A stretch of 64,000 nucleotides of DNA from Scandinavium manionii (lineage in GTDB: Bacteria; Pseudomonadota; Gammaproteobacteria; Enterobacterales; Enterobacteriaceae), in NCBI RefSeq assembly GCF_024764775.1, contig NZ_JALIGC010000040.1, positions 434,001-498,000 of the forward strand, written 5' to 3'. The notes beneath the pieces are model-generated. The model had not been told where the DNA came from. It did not search any database and saw only the letters and a list, made by a program, of their open reading frames with translations. Below are positions 49,828-58,350 of this stretch, piece after piece (positions within the stretch are counted from its first letter, which is position 1; each line of letters begins with the position of its first letter). The position numbers and the translations under genes were made by a program.

Positions 49828-51390
49828 ATGAATACACTGACAAGGACAAAAAAGGACGGTCAGGAAAGCCGCCTGATGAGCGGGTTTCTCAACGCGATTG
49901 AGAAAGCGGGCAACCGCCTGCCGGAACCGGCGCTTATTTTTTTCTACTTTTTACTCGCGGTGATGGGCCTGTCAGCGGTGTTATCGATGGTCGAATTCGA
50001 TATCGTTAACCCGGTGACGCAGCAAACCGTGCAGATCAACAATCTGCTGTCGGCCGAAGCGCTGACCAGCACGCTCGCCAATATGGTCGCCACGTTCACC
50101 GGTTTCGCGCCGCTCGGTATTGTGCTGGTGGCGATGCTGGGGGTTGGCGTGGCGGAAAGCTCTGGCTTTATCAACGTGGCGCTGAAAAAGATGCTGCGCG
50201 TGACGCCGAAAAAACTGCTGACGCCGATGCTAATTTTCGTGGCGATGTTCAGCCACGTAGCGGCTGATGCAGGTTACGTGCTGGTGATCCCACTCGGTGC
50301 CATTATTTTTATGTCCGCAGGCCGTCACCCGCTGGTGGGTATTGCCGCTGCGTTTTCCGGGGTGTCCGGCGGATTCGCCGCCAATATGGTACCGACCGGC
50401 AACGATGCGCTGTTGCAGGGCTTTACCCAGGCCGCCGCCCAGCTGCTCGACAACACTTATACCGTTAATACGTTGTGTAACCTGTTCTTCGGTATCGCTT
50501 CGTCGATTGTAATCACGCTGGTTGGCTGGTGGGTCACCGAACGCATCGTCGAACCGCGGGTGAGCAAAATGCCCCTCGACGGCGATTTTAAGCACGACGA
50601 AGATATGTCTCACGTCTCCCCCCAGGAAAGCCGGGCGTTTAACATTGCCGGCGTGGTGATGATCCTCGGCCTGGTGGCCCTGGCCGCCGCCGCGTGGCCG
50701 CAAAGCTCGATGCTGCGCAGCCCGGATGGCTCGCTGACCGCCTACAGCGCGCCGATCATGAAATCTATCGTGCCGCTGATTTTCCTGATCTTCATTATTC
50801 CCGGCATCGTCTTCGGCTTTGCGTCACGCCGCTTTAAAACCGGGAAAGATGTGATTAACTCCATGAATGATTCGATGAGTAAAATGGGCTCATACATGGT
50901 GATGGCCTTCTTCTGCGCCATGTTCATCAAAGCCTTTAGCGATTCGAACATCGGCACGCTGGTGGCTCTGGCGGGTGCGGACGGCCTGAAAGCGATGGCG
51001 CTGCCGGGCGAAGCAACCATTATCGGCATGATTGTACTGACGGCGGTGGTTAACCTGCTGATTGGTTCCGCGTCGGCAAAATGGGGGCTGCTGTCGCCCA
51101 TTATGGTGCCAATGCTGATGGCGGTCGGGATTTCCCCGGAGCTGACCCAAGCGGCGTTCCGTATTGGGGATTCCAGCACCAATATCATTACCCCGCTGAT
51201 GGTGTTCTTCCCGCTGGTGGTGGTGTATTGCCAGCGCTATGTGAAGGGCGCGGGCGTCGGGACGCTGGTGTCGATGATGATGCCGTATTCCATCGCCTTC
51301 CTCGTGACCTGGAGCCTGTTCCTGCTGGCGTGGTGGAGCCTCGGTATGCCGCTTGGCGTGGCCGCACCGTACACCTGGTCTGCGGGCTAA
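49828..51390 (+). CDS. AbgT-family transporter
   Basis: A 520-residue inner-membrane protein of the AbgT family (E. coli AbgT, p-aminobenzoyl-glutamate uptake; Neisseria MtrF, drug/sulfonamide efflux). Family landmarks are NRLPEPALIFFYFLLAVM near 30-48, VGVAESSGFINVALKKML, HVAADAGYVLVIPLGA, the GDSSTNIITPLMVFFPLVV re-entrant segment near 445 and a final YSIAFLVTWSLFLLAWWSLG. GAGAGGA precedes the ATG. No abgA/abgB hydrolase genes are adjacent, so it is either a stand-alone importer or an exporter. A strong terminator follows. Confidence 0.88.
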   Translation: MNTLTRTKKDGQESRLMSGFLNAIEKAGNRLPEPALIFFYFLLAVMGLSAVLSMVEFDIVNPVTQQTVQINNLLSAEALTSTLANMVATFTGFAPLGIVLVAMLGVGVAESSGFINVALKKMLRVTPKKLLTPMLIFVAMFSHVAADAGYVLVIPLGAIIFMSAGRHPLVGIAAAFSGVSGGFAANMVPTGNDALLQGFTQAAAQLLDNTYTVNTLCNLFFGIASSIVITLVGWWVTERIVEPRVSKMPLDGDFKHDEDMSHVSPQESRAFNIAGVVMILGLVALAAAAWPQSSMLRSPDGSLTAYSAPIMKSIVPLIFLIFIIPGIVFGFASRRFKTGKDVINSMNDSMSKMGSYMVMAFFCAMFIKAFSDSNIGTLVALAGADGLKAMALPGEATIIGMIVLTAVVNLLIGSASAKWGLLSPIMVPMLMAVGISPELTQAAFRIGDSSTNIITPLMVFFPLVVVYCQRYVKGAGVGTLVSMMMPYSIAFLVTWSLFLLAWWSLGMPLGVAAPYTWSAG

Positions 51391-51400
51391 CGCATATCTC

Positions 51401-51438
51401 CCCTGCCCGGCGGCGTCCTGCTGTCGGGCAGGTTTTTT
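51401..51438 (+). terminator. Terminator after AbgT-family gene
   Basis: Stem CCTGCCCG/CGGGCAGG with an inner GC-rich loop is followed by TTTTTT, 11 bp past the stop. A classical intrinsic terminator. Confidence 0.92.
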
Positions 51439-51512
51439 GTCATTCCGAATGAGCGTCTCGCTGAACTGATTTTTTGTCGCCTATACTGACAAAAAAACTG
51501 CCGGACGTTGCC

Positions 51513-52628
51513 ATGTCATTACCTGACTTTCATGTTTCCGATCCCTACACCCTCGGCATTGAGCTGGAGATGCAGATTGTTAACCCGCCGGGCTTCGACC
51601 TGAGCCAGGACTCTTCGGCGCTGATCGCGGAGATTGGCGAGACAGGTTCGGCGGGCGAGGTCAAACACGACATCACCGAGAGCATGCTGGAGATTGCCAC
51701 TGGCGTGTGCCACGACATTCATCAGGCCAGCAGCCAGTTTTCCACACTTCGCCAGGCGGTGCTGACCGCCGCGTCGGATCAGCATCTGCACATTTGCGGC
51801 GGCGGGACCCATCCGTTCCAGAAATGGCAGCGCCAGGAGGTGTGCGATAACGAGCGCTATCTACGCAACCTTGAGCAGTTTGGTTATCTCATTCAGCAGG
51901 CGACGGTGTTTGGCCAGCATGTTCACGTCGGCTGTCCCAACGGCGATGACGCCATTTATCTGCTGCATGGTCTGTCGCGTTTCGTGCCGCACCTGATTGC
52001 CCTCAGCGCCGCATCGCCCTATTTACAGGGCGCAGACAGCAGATTCGCCTCGTCGCGTCTCAATGTTTTTTCGGCTTTTCCGGACATGGGCCCGATGCCG
52101 TGGGTCGCCAACTGGCAGGAGTTTAGAGGATTATTTCGCCGCCTGAGCTATACCAGCCTCATCGACAGCATCAAAGATTTGCACTGGGATATTCGCCCCA
52201 GCCCGCATTTTGGCACGGTTGAAGTACGGGTGATGGACACGCCGCTGACCCTGGCGCATGCAGTGAACATCGCGGGGCTGATTCAGGCAATTTCCAGCTG
52301 GCTGCTGGAAACGCGGCCGTTCAAACACACGCCGCAGGATTATCTGCTGTATAAATTTAACCGCTTCCAGGCCTGTCGTTACGGGTTGGCGGGCGTGCTA
52401 ACCGACGTGCATTCGGGGGAGCAGTCGACGATTTCCGATGACCTTCAGCGCCTGCTCGAGAAAGTCGCCCCGTGGGCCGATACGCTACAGGCCAGCAGCG
52501 CGATTGACGACCTTGCGCGGAGGGTCCAGCAAGGCTACAGCGAGGCAGACCGGATGCGTGAATTTATCGCCGACGGCGGCTCGTTGATAGCGCTGGTGGA
52601 AAAGCACTGCGAAATCTGGGCGGCGTAA
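51513..52628 (+). CDS. ybdK: Weak glutamate-cysteine ligase-like carboxylate-amine ligase YbdK
   Basis: ATP-grasp-type GCS2 family enzyme, 371 residues, the size of E. coli YbdK, which shows weak glutamate-cysteine ligase activity in vitro; the in vivo role is not known. Visible are YTLGIELEMQIVNPPG, EVKHDITESMLEIATGVC, FGQHVHVGCPNGDDAI and DLHWDIRPSPHFGTVEVRVMDTP, which line the active site. I set the start at 51513 by alignment; the frame is open 13 codons earlier. ybdJ follows after 79 bp. Confidence 0.96.
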   Translation: MSLPDFHVSDPYTLGIELEMQIVNPPGFDLSQDSSALIAEIGETGSAGEVKHDITESMLEIATGVCHDIHQASSQFSTLRQAVLTAASDQHLHICGGGTHPFQKWQRQEVCDNERYLRNLEQFGYLIQQATVFGQHVHVGCPNGDDAIYLLHGLSRFVPHLIALSAASPYLQGADSRFASSRLNVFSAFPDMGPMPWVANWQEFRGLFRRLSYTSLIDSIKDLHWDIRPSPHFGTVEVRVMDTPLTLAHAVNIAGLIQAISSWLLETRPFKHTPQDYLLYKFNRFQACRYGLAGVLTDVHSGEQSTISDDLQRLLEKVAPWADTLQASSAIDDLARRVQQGYSEADRMREFIADGGSLIALVEKHCEIWAA

Positions 52629-52707
52629 GTCAGAAGCGGGCCTGGAGGGTTGCCGTCAGCGGGCGTTTCCCGGACAATGCCCCTTTTAACTGCTGATTAA
52701 CAACACC

Positions 52708-52956
52708 ATGAAGCATCCGCTTGAATCTCTGGTCACCGCTGGCGGCATTTTGCTGATGGCCTTTTTGTCCTGTTTGCTGCTGCCCGCCCCTTCCCTGGGG
52801 CTGACAGTGGCGCAAAAATTAGTGTCCGTTTTCCATCTGATGGACCTCAGCCAGCTGTACACCATTCTGTTCTGCATCTGGTTTTTGGTGCTCGGCGCGC
52901 TGGAGTTTTTCCTGCTGCGCTTCGTCTGGCGTCGCTGGTTCTCACTGGCGGACTAA
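52708..52956 (+). CDS. ybdJ: YbdJ, DUF1158 small membrane protein
   Basis: An 82-residue protein with two membrane segments (about 10-30 and 50-72), matching the length and ending of E. coli YbdJ (DUF1158). Function unknown. It lies after ybdK on the same strand as in E. coli. No good ribosome site is seen, which suggests coupling or low expression. Its last 15 bp overlap the end of the convergent esterase gene. Confidence 0.88.
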   Translation: MKHPLESLVTAGGILLMAFLSCLLLPAPSLGLTVAQKLVSVFHLMDLSQLYTILFCIWFLVLGALEFFLLRFVWRRWFSLAD

Positions 52957-54507
52957 CCCGGTAAAATCGCGCATCCCTTCCACCAGCGCTTCGCACCACG
53001 CGGCATAATCATGGCCGCTGGACGATGGGTGGAAGCTGACGCGATACCCTTTGTCACGCAGCACCTGCTCAAACTCCCGCGTGTTCGGGTAATTTCCTCC
53101 GCCGGGACCGCGGGTTTCAAACCTGCCAGCCTGGAGCCAGAAGCGAATTGAGTAGCGCGGCGCCTGCTGATATTGGCGCGTTAACCAGTCAGTGGCTTCG
53201 CCTTTCGGCGCCCACCAGTAGGAACCGGACAGACTCAGCACGTTACCAAACAGGTTCGGATATCGCAGCGCCACCCACGCCGATGCCAGCCCGCCGTAGC
53301 TCGACCCCGCCAGCACCGTTTTATCCCGATGCAGACTCAAGCCTTTACGATGCAGCCACGGCAGCAATTCGTGCGCCATAAAATCGGCAAAACGCGGATT
53401 CGGCGGCAGCTCTGCCCCGCGGCGGGCGTTATCCAGGGTATCAATAAACACCACGTTGACCGGCGGCAGCACGTGGCGCGCAATCAGGTCGTCGAGCACG
53501 TTGGCAAAATGGTAATCGTCCTGATACTGCTTACCGTCAAACAGCAAAAGCGTCCAGCGCGCGGGCTGCGATACGCGTGGGCGATAAATGTTGATCTCGC
53601 GCGTGTTGCCGAGAAAGTCGCTGTCAATCTGATGGCGCGTCAACTGCCCGTACTGAATCGGCTTTTTCATGCGCTGTAAGGTGCAATAACGCGTCGGATC
53701 CAGCGCCAGCAGCGAATAACGGTTCCAGCGATCGCTGGCAGGATTGAGGCTGTCAGGATTGAACGGATCGGCCTGCGCACTGACCAGGATCGCCCGCTGC
53801 TGTTCGTGCGGATTACCCTCTATTTTCGGCACGTCCGGAGCCAGCTGGTATTGCATCAGCGTGTCAGTGGGGACGACATAGCTGCGAAACCAGACGTCAG
53901 AATTGCCGAGCCGGAAAAGCGGATCGTGCTCGCCCGCAGGCGATCCGAGCAAGAACACATTCTTATGCGCCCCACGCCATAGAAACGTCACCCGTTTATG
54001 CCGCGAATCGACCGGCTCCACCAGCGGCGTGCCCTCAAGCTGGCGCGCCTGCCAGAAGGCTTCGGTCGTTGCGCCGCTTTCAAGCTGTTTCGCCAGGGTT
54101 TGCAGTAGCGGGCTGGCAGGGTCCGGTTTGTCGGCGCTGGAAATCGCCGAGGTTTCTTTCATGCGCCACTGGAAATGCCAGCGGTCGCCTTCATTACCCT
54201 GCAGCACAAGCGTGGTGGTTTGGTGTGGCGGGAGTGAGAAAAGCAGCGTTTGCGTGCCGTCCGCCGGGCCGCCTTCAATCAACGCACGGATTCGGCGGTT
54301 ATCGCGGTCGAGTAAACGGGCATCCGTTACGCCGGAAAGCGTCGCCTGCACATAGTTTTCGCCCAGCTCCGGCAACTCAAAACAGACCTCCCCGCTGGCA
54401 TCAAATTTTCCTTTTTGCTCTCCCTGAACGGAAGGAGACTCGCAGGCCACCGCCGCGGCGGGCATCGTGCTCAGCCCAATCAACAGACCACTCCATGCCA
54501 TCTTCAT
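52942..54507 (-). CDS. Exported Fes-like siderophore esterase
   Basis: A 521-residue alpha/beta hydrolase resembling Fes in its C-terminal half: INIYRPRVSQPARWTLLLFDG, the nucleophile Ser in LAGSSYGGLASAWVALRYP, SGSYWWAPKGEA and the His in SSGHDYAAWCEAL. It differs from Fes by an N-terminal signal peptide (MKMAWSGLLIGLSTMPAAAVA, then C) and a longer N-terminal region with a DUF3327-like part. It is therefore probably periplasmic or membrane-anchored and may cleave ferric enterobactin or its linear forms before inner-membrane transport. The ATG at 54507 has AGGA upstream. A Fur-like box lies about 50 bp upstream. E. coli K-12 has no such gene here. Confidence 0.8.
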   Translation of the reverse strand: MKMAWSGLLIGLSTMPAAAVACESPSVQGEQKGKFDASGEVCFELPELGENYVQATLSGVTDARLLDRDNRRIRALIEGGPADGTQTLLFSLPPHQTTTLVLQGNEGDRWHFQWRMKETSAISSADKPDPASPLLQTLAKQLESGATTEAFWQARQLEGTPLVEPVDSRHKRVTFLWRGAHKNVFLLGSPAGEHDPLFRLGNSDVWFRSYVVPTDTLMQYQLAPDVPKIEGNPHEQQRAILVSAQADPFNPDSLNPASDRWNRYSLLALDPTRYCTLQRMKKPIQYGQLTRHQIDSDFLGNTREINIYRPRVSQPARWTLLLFDGKQYQDDYHFANVLDDLIARHVLPPVNVVFIDTLDNARRGAELPPNPRFADFMAHELLPWLHRKGLSLHRDKTVLAGSSYGGLASAWVALRYPNLFGNVLSLSGSYWWAPKGEATDWLTRQYQQAPRYSIRFWLQAGRFETRGPGGGNYPNTREFEQVLRDKGYRVSFHPSSSGHDYAAWCEALVEGMRDFTGLVRQ

Positions 54508-54553
54508 TACGTGCTTATTCCTGTAGAAACGGGAAAACAACGTTAATGCAAAT

Positions 54554-54572
54554 GGGAATGGTTTTCAATATC
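54554..54572. promoter_or_regulatory. Fur-like box upstream of the exported esterase
   Basis: On the minus strand GATATTGAAAACCATTCCC matches the Fur consensus at about 14 of 19 positions, 47 bp before the esterase ATG. This supports iron-repressed expression. Confidence 0.6.
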
Positions 54573-54621
54573 ACATAAAGAAAGGGTAATATCCCGCCCG
54601 GAAAGCGCATCGTCGCCGGGC

Positions 54622-54655
54622 AAAAAAAAACCGCGCACTAATGCGCGCGGCTTTG
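54622..54655 (-). terminator. Terminator at the end of ramA
   Basis: On the minus strand CGCGCA-TTAG-TGCGCG is followed by GG and nine T. The stem overlaps the last codons and stop of ramA. Confidence 0.75.
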
Positions 54656-54979
54656 GTTTTCTTTACGCCACGCACCAGGCGGCTGTTTGAAGGTGCGTGT
54701 AAACACGCGGGTAAACGTCTGCTGCGAGTCAAAACCGTACTTCAGGCAAATGTCGTACACCCTCTGATCGGTATCGCGTAATTCCTGGGCCGCTAACCGT
54801 AGTTTGCGCTCGCGAATATAGCGGCCAAGGCTTTCCCCTTTTTGCTGCATAAACAGGCGCTGCAAATGCCATTTCGAATATCCCGCATGGCGGGCGATAT
54901 CGTCAATACGCAGCGGCTGATGCAGGTTGTCGTCAATCCACTCGACGATGGTGTCAATAACCTGAGCGGAAATCGTCAT
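54638..54979 (-). CDS. ramA: Multidrug-resistance activator RamA
   Basis: AraC/XylS-family activator of 113 residues, nearly identical to Salmonella/Klebsiella RamA as recalled. RamA binds marbox sites and switches on acrAB, tolC and other tolerance genes. Both helix-turn-helix motifs are present: IDDIARHAGYSKWHLQRLF and YDICLKYGFDSQQTFTRVF. The ATG at 54979 is preceded by GGAGGAAGG. It lies 31 bp after romA on the same strand. The locus is absent from E. coli K-12. RamR, encoded divergently upstream of romA, should repress the unit. Confidence 0.97.
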   Translation of the reverse strand: MTISAQVIDTIVEWIDDNLHQPLRIDDIARHAGYSKWHLQRLFMQQKGESLGRYIRERKLRLAAQELRDTDQRVYDICLKYGFDSQQTFTRVFTRTFKQPPGAWRKENQSRAH

Positions 54980-55010
54980 ACCTTCCTCCCCTTTCTGAAC
55001 TGTAAGGTGG

Positions 55011-56111
55011 TTATTCCCACCAGGCACGGAACTGCTGGTCACGGTTGGCAACCCACACCGGCTCACCCTGAACCGGCGTTAGCAGGCGATAATCTTTCCC
55101 TTCGCTGGCGATGCTCAGCTGTTTGTACGGGTCATCCCAGGTATGTTTAGCCAGAACAAATCGCCCTGCATGGCCCGGTAATACCGCGCGAGCGTTCAGG
55201 TCAATCGCCGCCTGCGCGGTTTCTTCCGGTAGCATGTGAATGTATTTCCAGTCCTGGTCGTACTGGCCATTTTCCATAATGGCTAAATCAACGTGACCAA
55301 ACTGCTCGCCAATGGCCTTGAAGTGCGGGCCATAGCCGCTGTCACCGCTGTAATAAATATTCTGCTCTGGCGTCACGAACATAAAACTGCCCCATAACGT
55401 CTGATTGCGTTTCAGGCCACGGCCGGAGAAATGGCGAGCGGGAAGCACATGCACGGTCAGTTCATCGCTGATGTCGACCTTTTGCTGCCAGTCCGCTTCG
55501 GTAATGATCGCGCTGTCCATCCCCCAGTAACGCAAATGCGATCCGACGCCCAGTGGGGTGACGACGCGTTTAATCTTCGGCCTCAGCGCCTTGATGGTGG
55601 CGTAATCCAGATGATCGTAATGGTCGTGAGAGATGATAAGCAGATCGATGTCCGGCATCGCGGCGGCGGTCCACGGGTACTCCCCTTCAAACGCTTTATT
55701 GAGGAATGAGAACGGCGCGGCGTAGCTGCTGAACACCGGGTCAATCAGGATCCGCTTCCCGGCGAGCTGCAAATACCAGGACGAATGGCCGAGCCAAATC
55801 ATCACATCCTGCTGCACGGGTAGGCTCGCGAGGGAGGTTTTGACCATTGGCAGCGGCTGCGCGGGCCGAGCGTTCGGACGTTTAGTGGTCAGAAATTCCC
55901 AAATTGCACGCGGCATACTTTTCTGCCCGGACCAGCTGGGCGTCGGCTGCTGGTTATGAAACTGACCGTCGTAATAGTGCGCGGAGCTTTCCACAGCATT
56001 CAACTGTGCGCCCTGCGGCGCCTTGCCGAAACCGGCATTCAACACGAACGGTAAACTCGCTGCACTGGCAATTAACATAATGACAACCACACTTAAAAGA
56101 GGACGCTGCAT
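55011..56111 (-). CDS. romA: RomA, metallo-beta-lactamase-fold protein
   Basis: A 366-residue protein of the metallo-beta-lactamase superfamily (NAPE-PLD/UlaG-like), known as RomA where it precedes ramA. The metal-binding motif H162-D-H-Y-D-H167 is clear, with further ligands in SGDSGYGPHF and LPGHAGRF. An N-terminal hydrophobic segment (about 5-25) suggests membrane anchoring or export; the early name refers to an outer-membrane effect. The substrate is unknown. Co-transcribed with ramA and preceded by the RamR operator. Confidence 0.93.
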   Translation of the reverse strand: MQRPLLSVVVIMLIASAASLPFVLNAGFGKAPQGAQLNAVESSAHYYDGQFHNQQPTPSWSGQKSMPRAIWEFLTTKRPNARPAQPLPMVKTSLASLPVQQDVMIWLGHSSWYLQLAGKRILIDPVFSSYAAPFSFLNKAFEGEYPWTAAAMPDIDLLIISHDHYDHLDYATIKALRPKIKRVVTPLGVGSHLRYWGMDSAIITEADWQQKVDISDELTVHVLPARHFSGRGLKRNQTLWGSFMFVTPEQNIYYSGDSGYGPHFKAIGEQFGHVDLAIMENGQYDQDWKYIHMLPEETAQAAIDLNARAVLPGHAGRFVLAKHTWDDPYKQLSIASEGKDYRLLTPVQGEPVWVANRDQQFRAWWE

Positions 56112-56168
56112 ATCCTGGCCCGAAGACTCGCTCCATCCGGCTGGAGACGATTAGGAGAAAACTTGATC

Positions 56169-56188
56169 ATGAGTGAGTAAGCACTCAT
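56169..56188. promoter_or_regulatory. RamR operator
   Basis: ATGAGTG-N6-CACTCAT, a perfect inverted repeat identical in form to the RamR site described upstream of ramA in Salmonella. It lies between divergent romA-ramA and ramR, so RamR should repress romA-ramA and perhaps itself. Confidence 0.92.
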
Positions 56189-56304
56189 TATAGGAAGGTC
56201 GCGAAAGTCGTCAAGCCGATTTTCAATTTTTGACATTCAACATTGAAGTGCTGCAAGGGGCATGTTTCAATCGGTGTTTTTTCCAGCCTGAGAGGTAAAG
56301 TGTA

Positions 56305-56886
56305 GTGGCTCGTCCTAAGAGTGAAGACAAAAAACAAGCGTTACTGGAAGCCGCAACGGCCGCCATTGCTCAGCAAGGTATCGCGGCCTCAACGGCCCTG
56401 ATCGCCCGCAATGCGGGGGTTGCCGAGGGAACGCTGTTTCGTTATTTCGCCACCAAAGACGACCTGCTCAACACCCTTTACCTGCACCTGAAAAGCTCGC
56501 TGTGTGAGACGATGCTGACGGGCATTACCGATGCCGTCACGCCGAAAGATTTCACCCGCTGCATCTGGAACAGCTATATTTCCTGGGGCGTACGTAATCC
56601 TGTCGGTCATAAAGCGATTCGCCGTATGGCGGTCAGCGAAAAAATCACCGCTGAAACCAAACAGCAGGTCACCGATATGTTCCCGGACCTGCACAAACTG
56701 TGTCAGCGTTCAGTGCGCAATATTTTTCTCACCACCGCATATCAGGCCTTTGGCGACGCGCTGTTTTTGTCGCTCGCCGAAACCACCATCGAATTTGCCA
56801 GCCATGAACCCGAGCGCGCGAACGATTTAACCGCCCTCGGATTTGAAGCCATGTGGCTGGCGCTGGCCGAAGAAACCACCGCATGA
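56305..56886 (+). CDS. ramR: TetR-family repressor RamR
   Basis: TetR-family repressor of ramA, 193 residues. The N-terminal helix-turn-helix STALIARNAGVAEGTLFRYFATKDDLL is near 29-55; the C-terminal ligand-binding helices follow (bile acids and drugs in Salmonella RamR). The frame looks intact, so the locus is not constitutively derepressed by truncation. The start is GTG at 56305 with AGAGG upstream. The stop overlaps the start of ybdF (ATGA). Confidence 0.95.
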   Translation: MARPKSEDKKQALLEAATAAIAQQGIAASTALIARNAGVAEGTLFRYFATKDDLLNTLYLHLKSSLCETMLTGITDAVTPKDFTRCIWNSYISWGVRNPVGHKAIRRMAVSEKITAETKQQVTDMFPDLHKLCQRSVRNIFLTTAYQAFGDALFLSLAETTIEFASHEPERANDLTALGFEAMWLALAEETTA

Positions 56887-57251
56887 ATGGCGACGCGTTA
56901 GTCAAACACGCGCACCAGTTTGCGCTGGAACTGCCCTTCACCGAACAAACCTGGCCGTTTGGCCCGGAATACGATGTGTATCGCGTCGGCGGTAAAATAT
57001 TCATGATTGCCATGACCCTGCGCGGCAAACCGCTTATCAACCTGAAAGCAGACCCGCAGAAAGCCCTACTGCATCAGGAAATTTATAAAAGTATCGAGCC
57101 GGGTTATCACATGAACAAAAAGCACTGGATAACCGTTTACGGCGGCGATGACATCAGCCCTGAACTGGTGGAAGACTTAATCACCAACTCCTGGCACAAA
57201 GTGGTCGATAAACTGCCGAAGCGCGACCAGAAACGCCTGCGCCCGCAGTGA
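56883..57251 (+). CDS. ybdF: MmcQ/YjbR-family protein YbdF
   Basis: A 122-residue protein of the MmcQ/YjbR family (DNA-binding-like CyaY-type fold), similar to E. coli YbdF. Conserved parts are ELPFTEQTWPFGPEYDVYRVGGKIFMI, INLKADPQKALLHQ and PGYHMNKKHWITV. The function is not known. The ATG at 56883 overlaps the ramR stop, so the two genes are probably co-expressed. nfsB follows after about 120 bp. Confidence 0.9.
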   Translation: MNGDALVKHAHQFALELPFTEQTWPFGPEYDVYRVGGKIFMIAMTLRGKPLINLKADPQKALLHQEIYKSIEPGYHMNKKHWITVYGGDDISPELVEDLITNSWHKVVDKLPKRDQKRLRPQ

Positions 57252-57266
57252 TTTTATGGCGAAAAC

Positions 57267-57297
57267 GATAAGTGTTATCGCATTTTTGACACTTATC
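57267..57297. promoter_or_regulatory. Long inverted repeat upstream of nfsB
   Basis: GATAAGTGT (57267-57275) and ACACTTATC (57289-57297) form a perfect 9-bp inverted repeat with a 13-bp spacer; CGATAAGTGTTATCG nested at its left is itself a dyad. There is no T-run, so it looks like an operator rather than a terminator. The regulator is unknown. Confidence 0.5.
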
Positions 57298-57371
57298 ATT
57301 TGCCGACACTCCCTGTACTCTGCTCCCACTGAATGCGCTTAAGGCGCTGTAATCCTTGAAGGGGAGTCATC

Positions 57372-58025
57372 ATGGACATTATTTCTGTTGCGTTAAAACG
57401 CCATTCAACCAAAGCCTTCGACGCAAGCATGAAGCTGAGCGATGAACAAGCCGAAAACCTGAAAACCCTGTTGCAGTACAGCCCTTCCAGCACCAACTCC
57501 CAGCCGTGGCACTTTATCGTTGCCAGCACCGAAGAAGGCAAAGCGCGCGTCGCAAAATCTGCCGCCGGTGGTTTCGTGTTCAACGAACGCAAAATGCTGG
57601 ATGCATCCCACGTGGTGGTGTTCTGCGCCAAAACGGCGATGGACGATGCATGGCTGGAAAAAGTGGTCGATCAGGAAGAAATTGATGGCCGTTTTGCGAC
57701 CCCGGAAGCAAAAGCAGGCAACCAAAAAGGCCGCCTGTTCTTTGCCGATTTGCACCGCAAAGAGCTAAAAGATGATGCGCACTGGATGCAGAAACAGGTT
57801 TACCTGAACGTCGGTAACTTCTTGCTCGGCGTCGCTGCGATGGGCCTCGATGCCGTGCCAATTGAAGGTTTTGATGCGGCGGTGATGGACAAAGAGTTTG
57901 GCCTGACCGAAAAAGGCTTCACCAGCGTGGTGGTGGTGCCGGTTGGCCGTCACAGCGTGGAAGATTTCAACGCCGCGCTGCCAAAATCTCGCCTGCCGCA
58001 GAGCACGACGTTGACTGAGATTTAA
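57372..58025 (+). CDS. nfsB: Oxygen-insensitive NAD(P)H nitroreductase NfsB
   Basis: FMN-dependent group B nitroreductase, 217 residues, the size of E. coli NfsB and the Enterobacter cloacae enzyme. It reduces nitroaromatics, nitrofurans and quinones by two-electron steps. Visible are KRHSTKAFDASMKL (FMN phosphate binding), QYSPSSTNSQPWHFIVA, GNFLLGVAAMGLDAVPIEGFD and the C-terminal VGRHSVEDFNAALPKSR. In E. coli it belongs to the MarA/SoxS/Rob group, so RamA control is plausible given the neighbouring ram locus. A 9-bp inverted repeat lies upstream. Confidence 0.97.
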   Translation: MDIISVALKRHSTKAFDASMKLSDEQAENLKTLLQYSPSSTNSQPWHFIVASTEEGKARVAKSAAGGFVFNERKMLDASHVVVFCAKTAMDDAWLEKVVDQEEIDGRFATPEAKAGNQKGRLFFADLHRKELKDDAHWMQKQVYLNVGNFLLGVAAMGLDAVPIEGFDAAVMDKEFGLTEKGFTSVVVVPVGRHSVEDFNAALPKSRLPQSTTLTEI

Positions 58026-58062
58026 GGCTTCTGCCCGGCCAGCGTGCTGCGACCGGGCGCTT

Positions 58063-58350
58063 TCAGTAAAGCTGGATTAGCGGTGATTCAACGCCGCAGG
58101 CCAACGCGTACCGCGTCAGGGTATCGAGACTGGCGCGGGTGACATTGGCTTCCATTCTCGAGACCGTCGGCGCGCTAACGCCCATGCGCTGCGCGACCTG
58201 TGAACGGGTTAAGCCCGCGTGCTCCCGCCATTGGGCCAGCATTTCACGCAATCTTTCCTGACGCATTTCGGCGTCAAATGCCGCCTGAAATCCAGGCTGC
58301 GCCAGCATTTCTGCCCGCACGTCATCCCAGTTAATGATTTTCTTGCTCAT
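58063..58350 (-). CDS. HigA-like XRE antitoxin
   Basis: A 95-residue protein with a helix-turn-helix of the XRE type (LTRSQVAQRMGVSAPTVSRMEANVTRASLDTLTRYALACG) in its C-terminal half and a helical N-terminal region (WDDVRAEMLAQPGFQAAFDAEMRQ) of the kind that covers the toxin. It follows the toxin gene and overlaps it by 20 bp, the HigBA order. It should neutralise the toxin and repress the operon. Confidence 0.88.
   Translation of the reverse strand: MSKKIINWDDVRAEMLAQPGFQAAFDAEMRQERLREMLAQWREHAGLTRSQVAQRMGVSAPTVSRMEANVTRASLDTLTRYALACGVESPLIQLY

Noticed and set aside
49828..51390. Complete p-aminobenzoyl-glutamate utilisation locus
   Set aside because: The transporter family fits, but no abgA, abgB or abgR homologue is adjacent, so only the family is called.
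55011..56111. RomA as a quorum-quenching lactonase
   Set aside because: The metal motif HxHxDH fits, but that is shared by the whole superfamily; context and overall layout fit RomA/NAPE-PLD-like proteins and give no lactone evidence.
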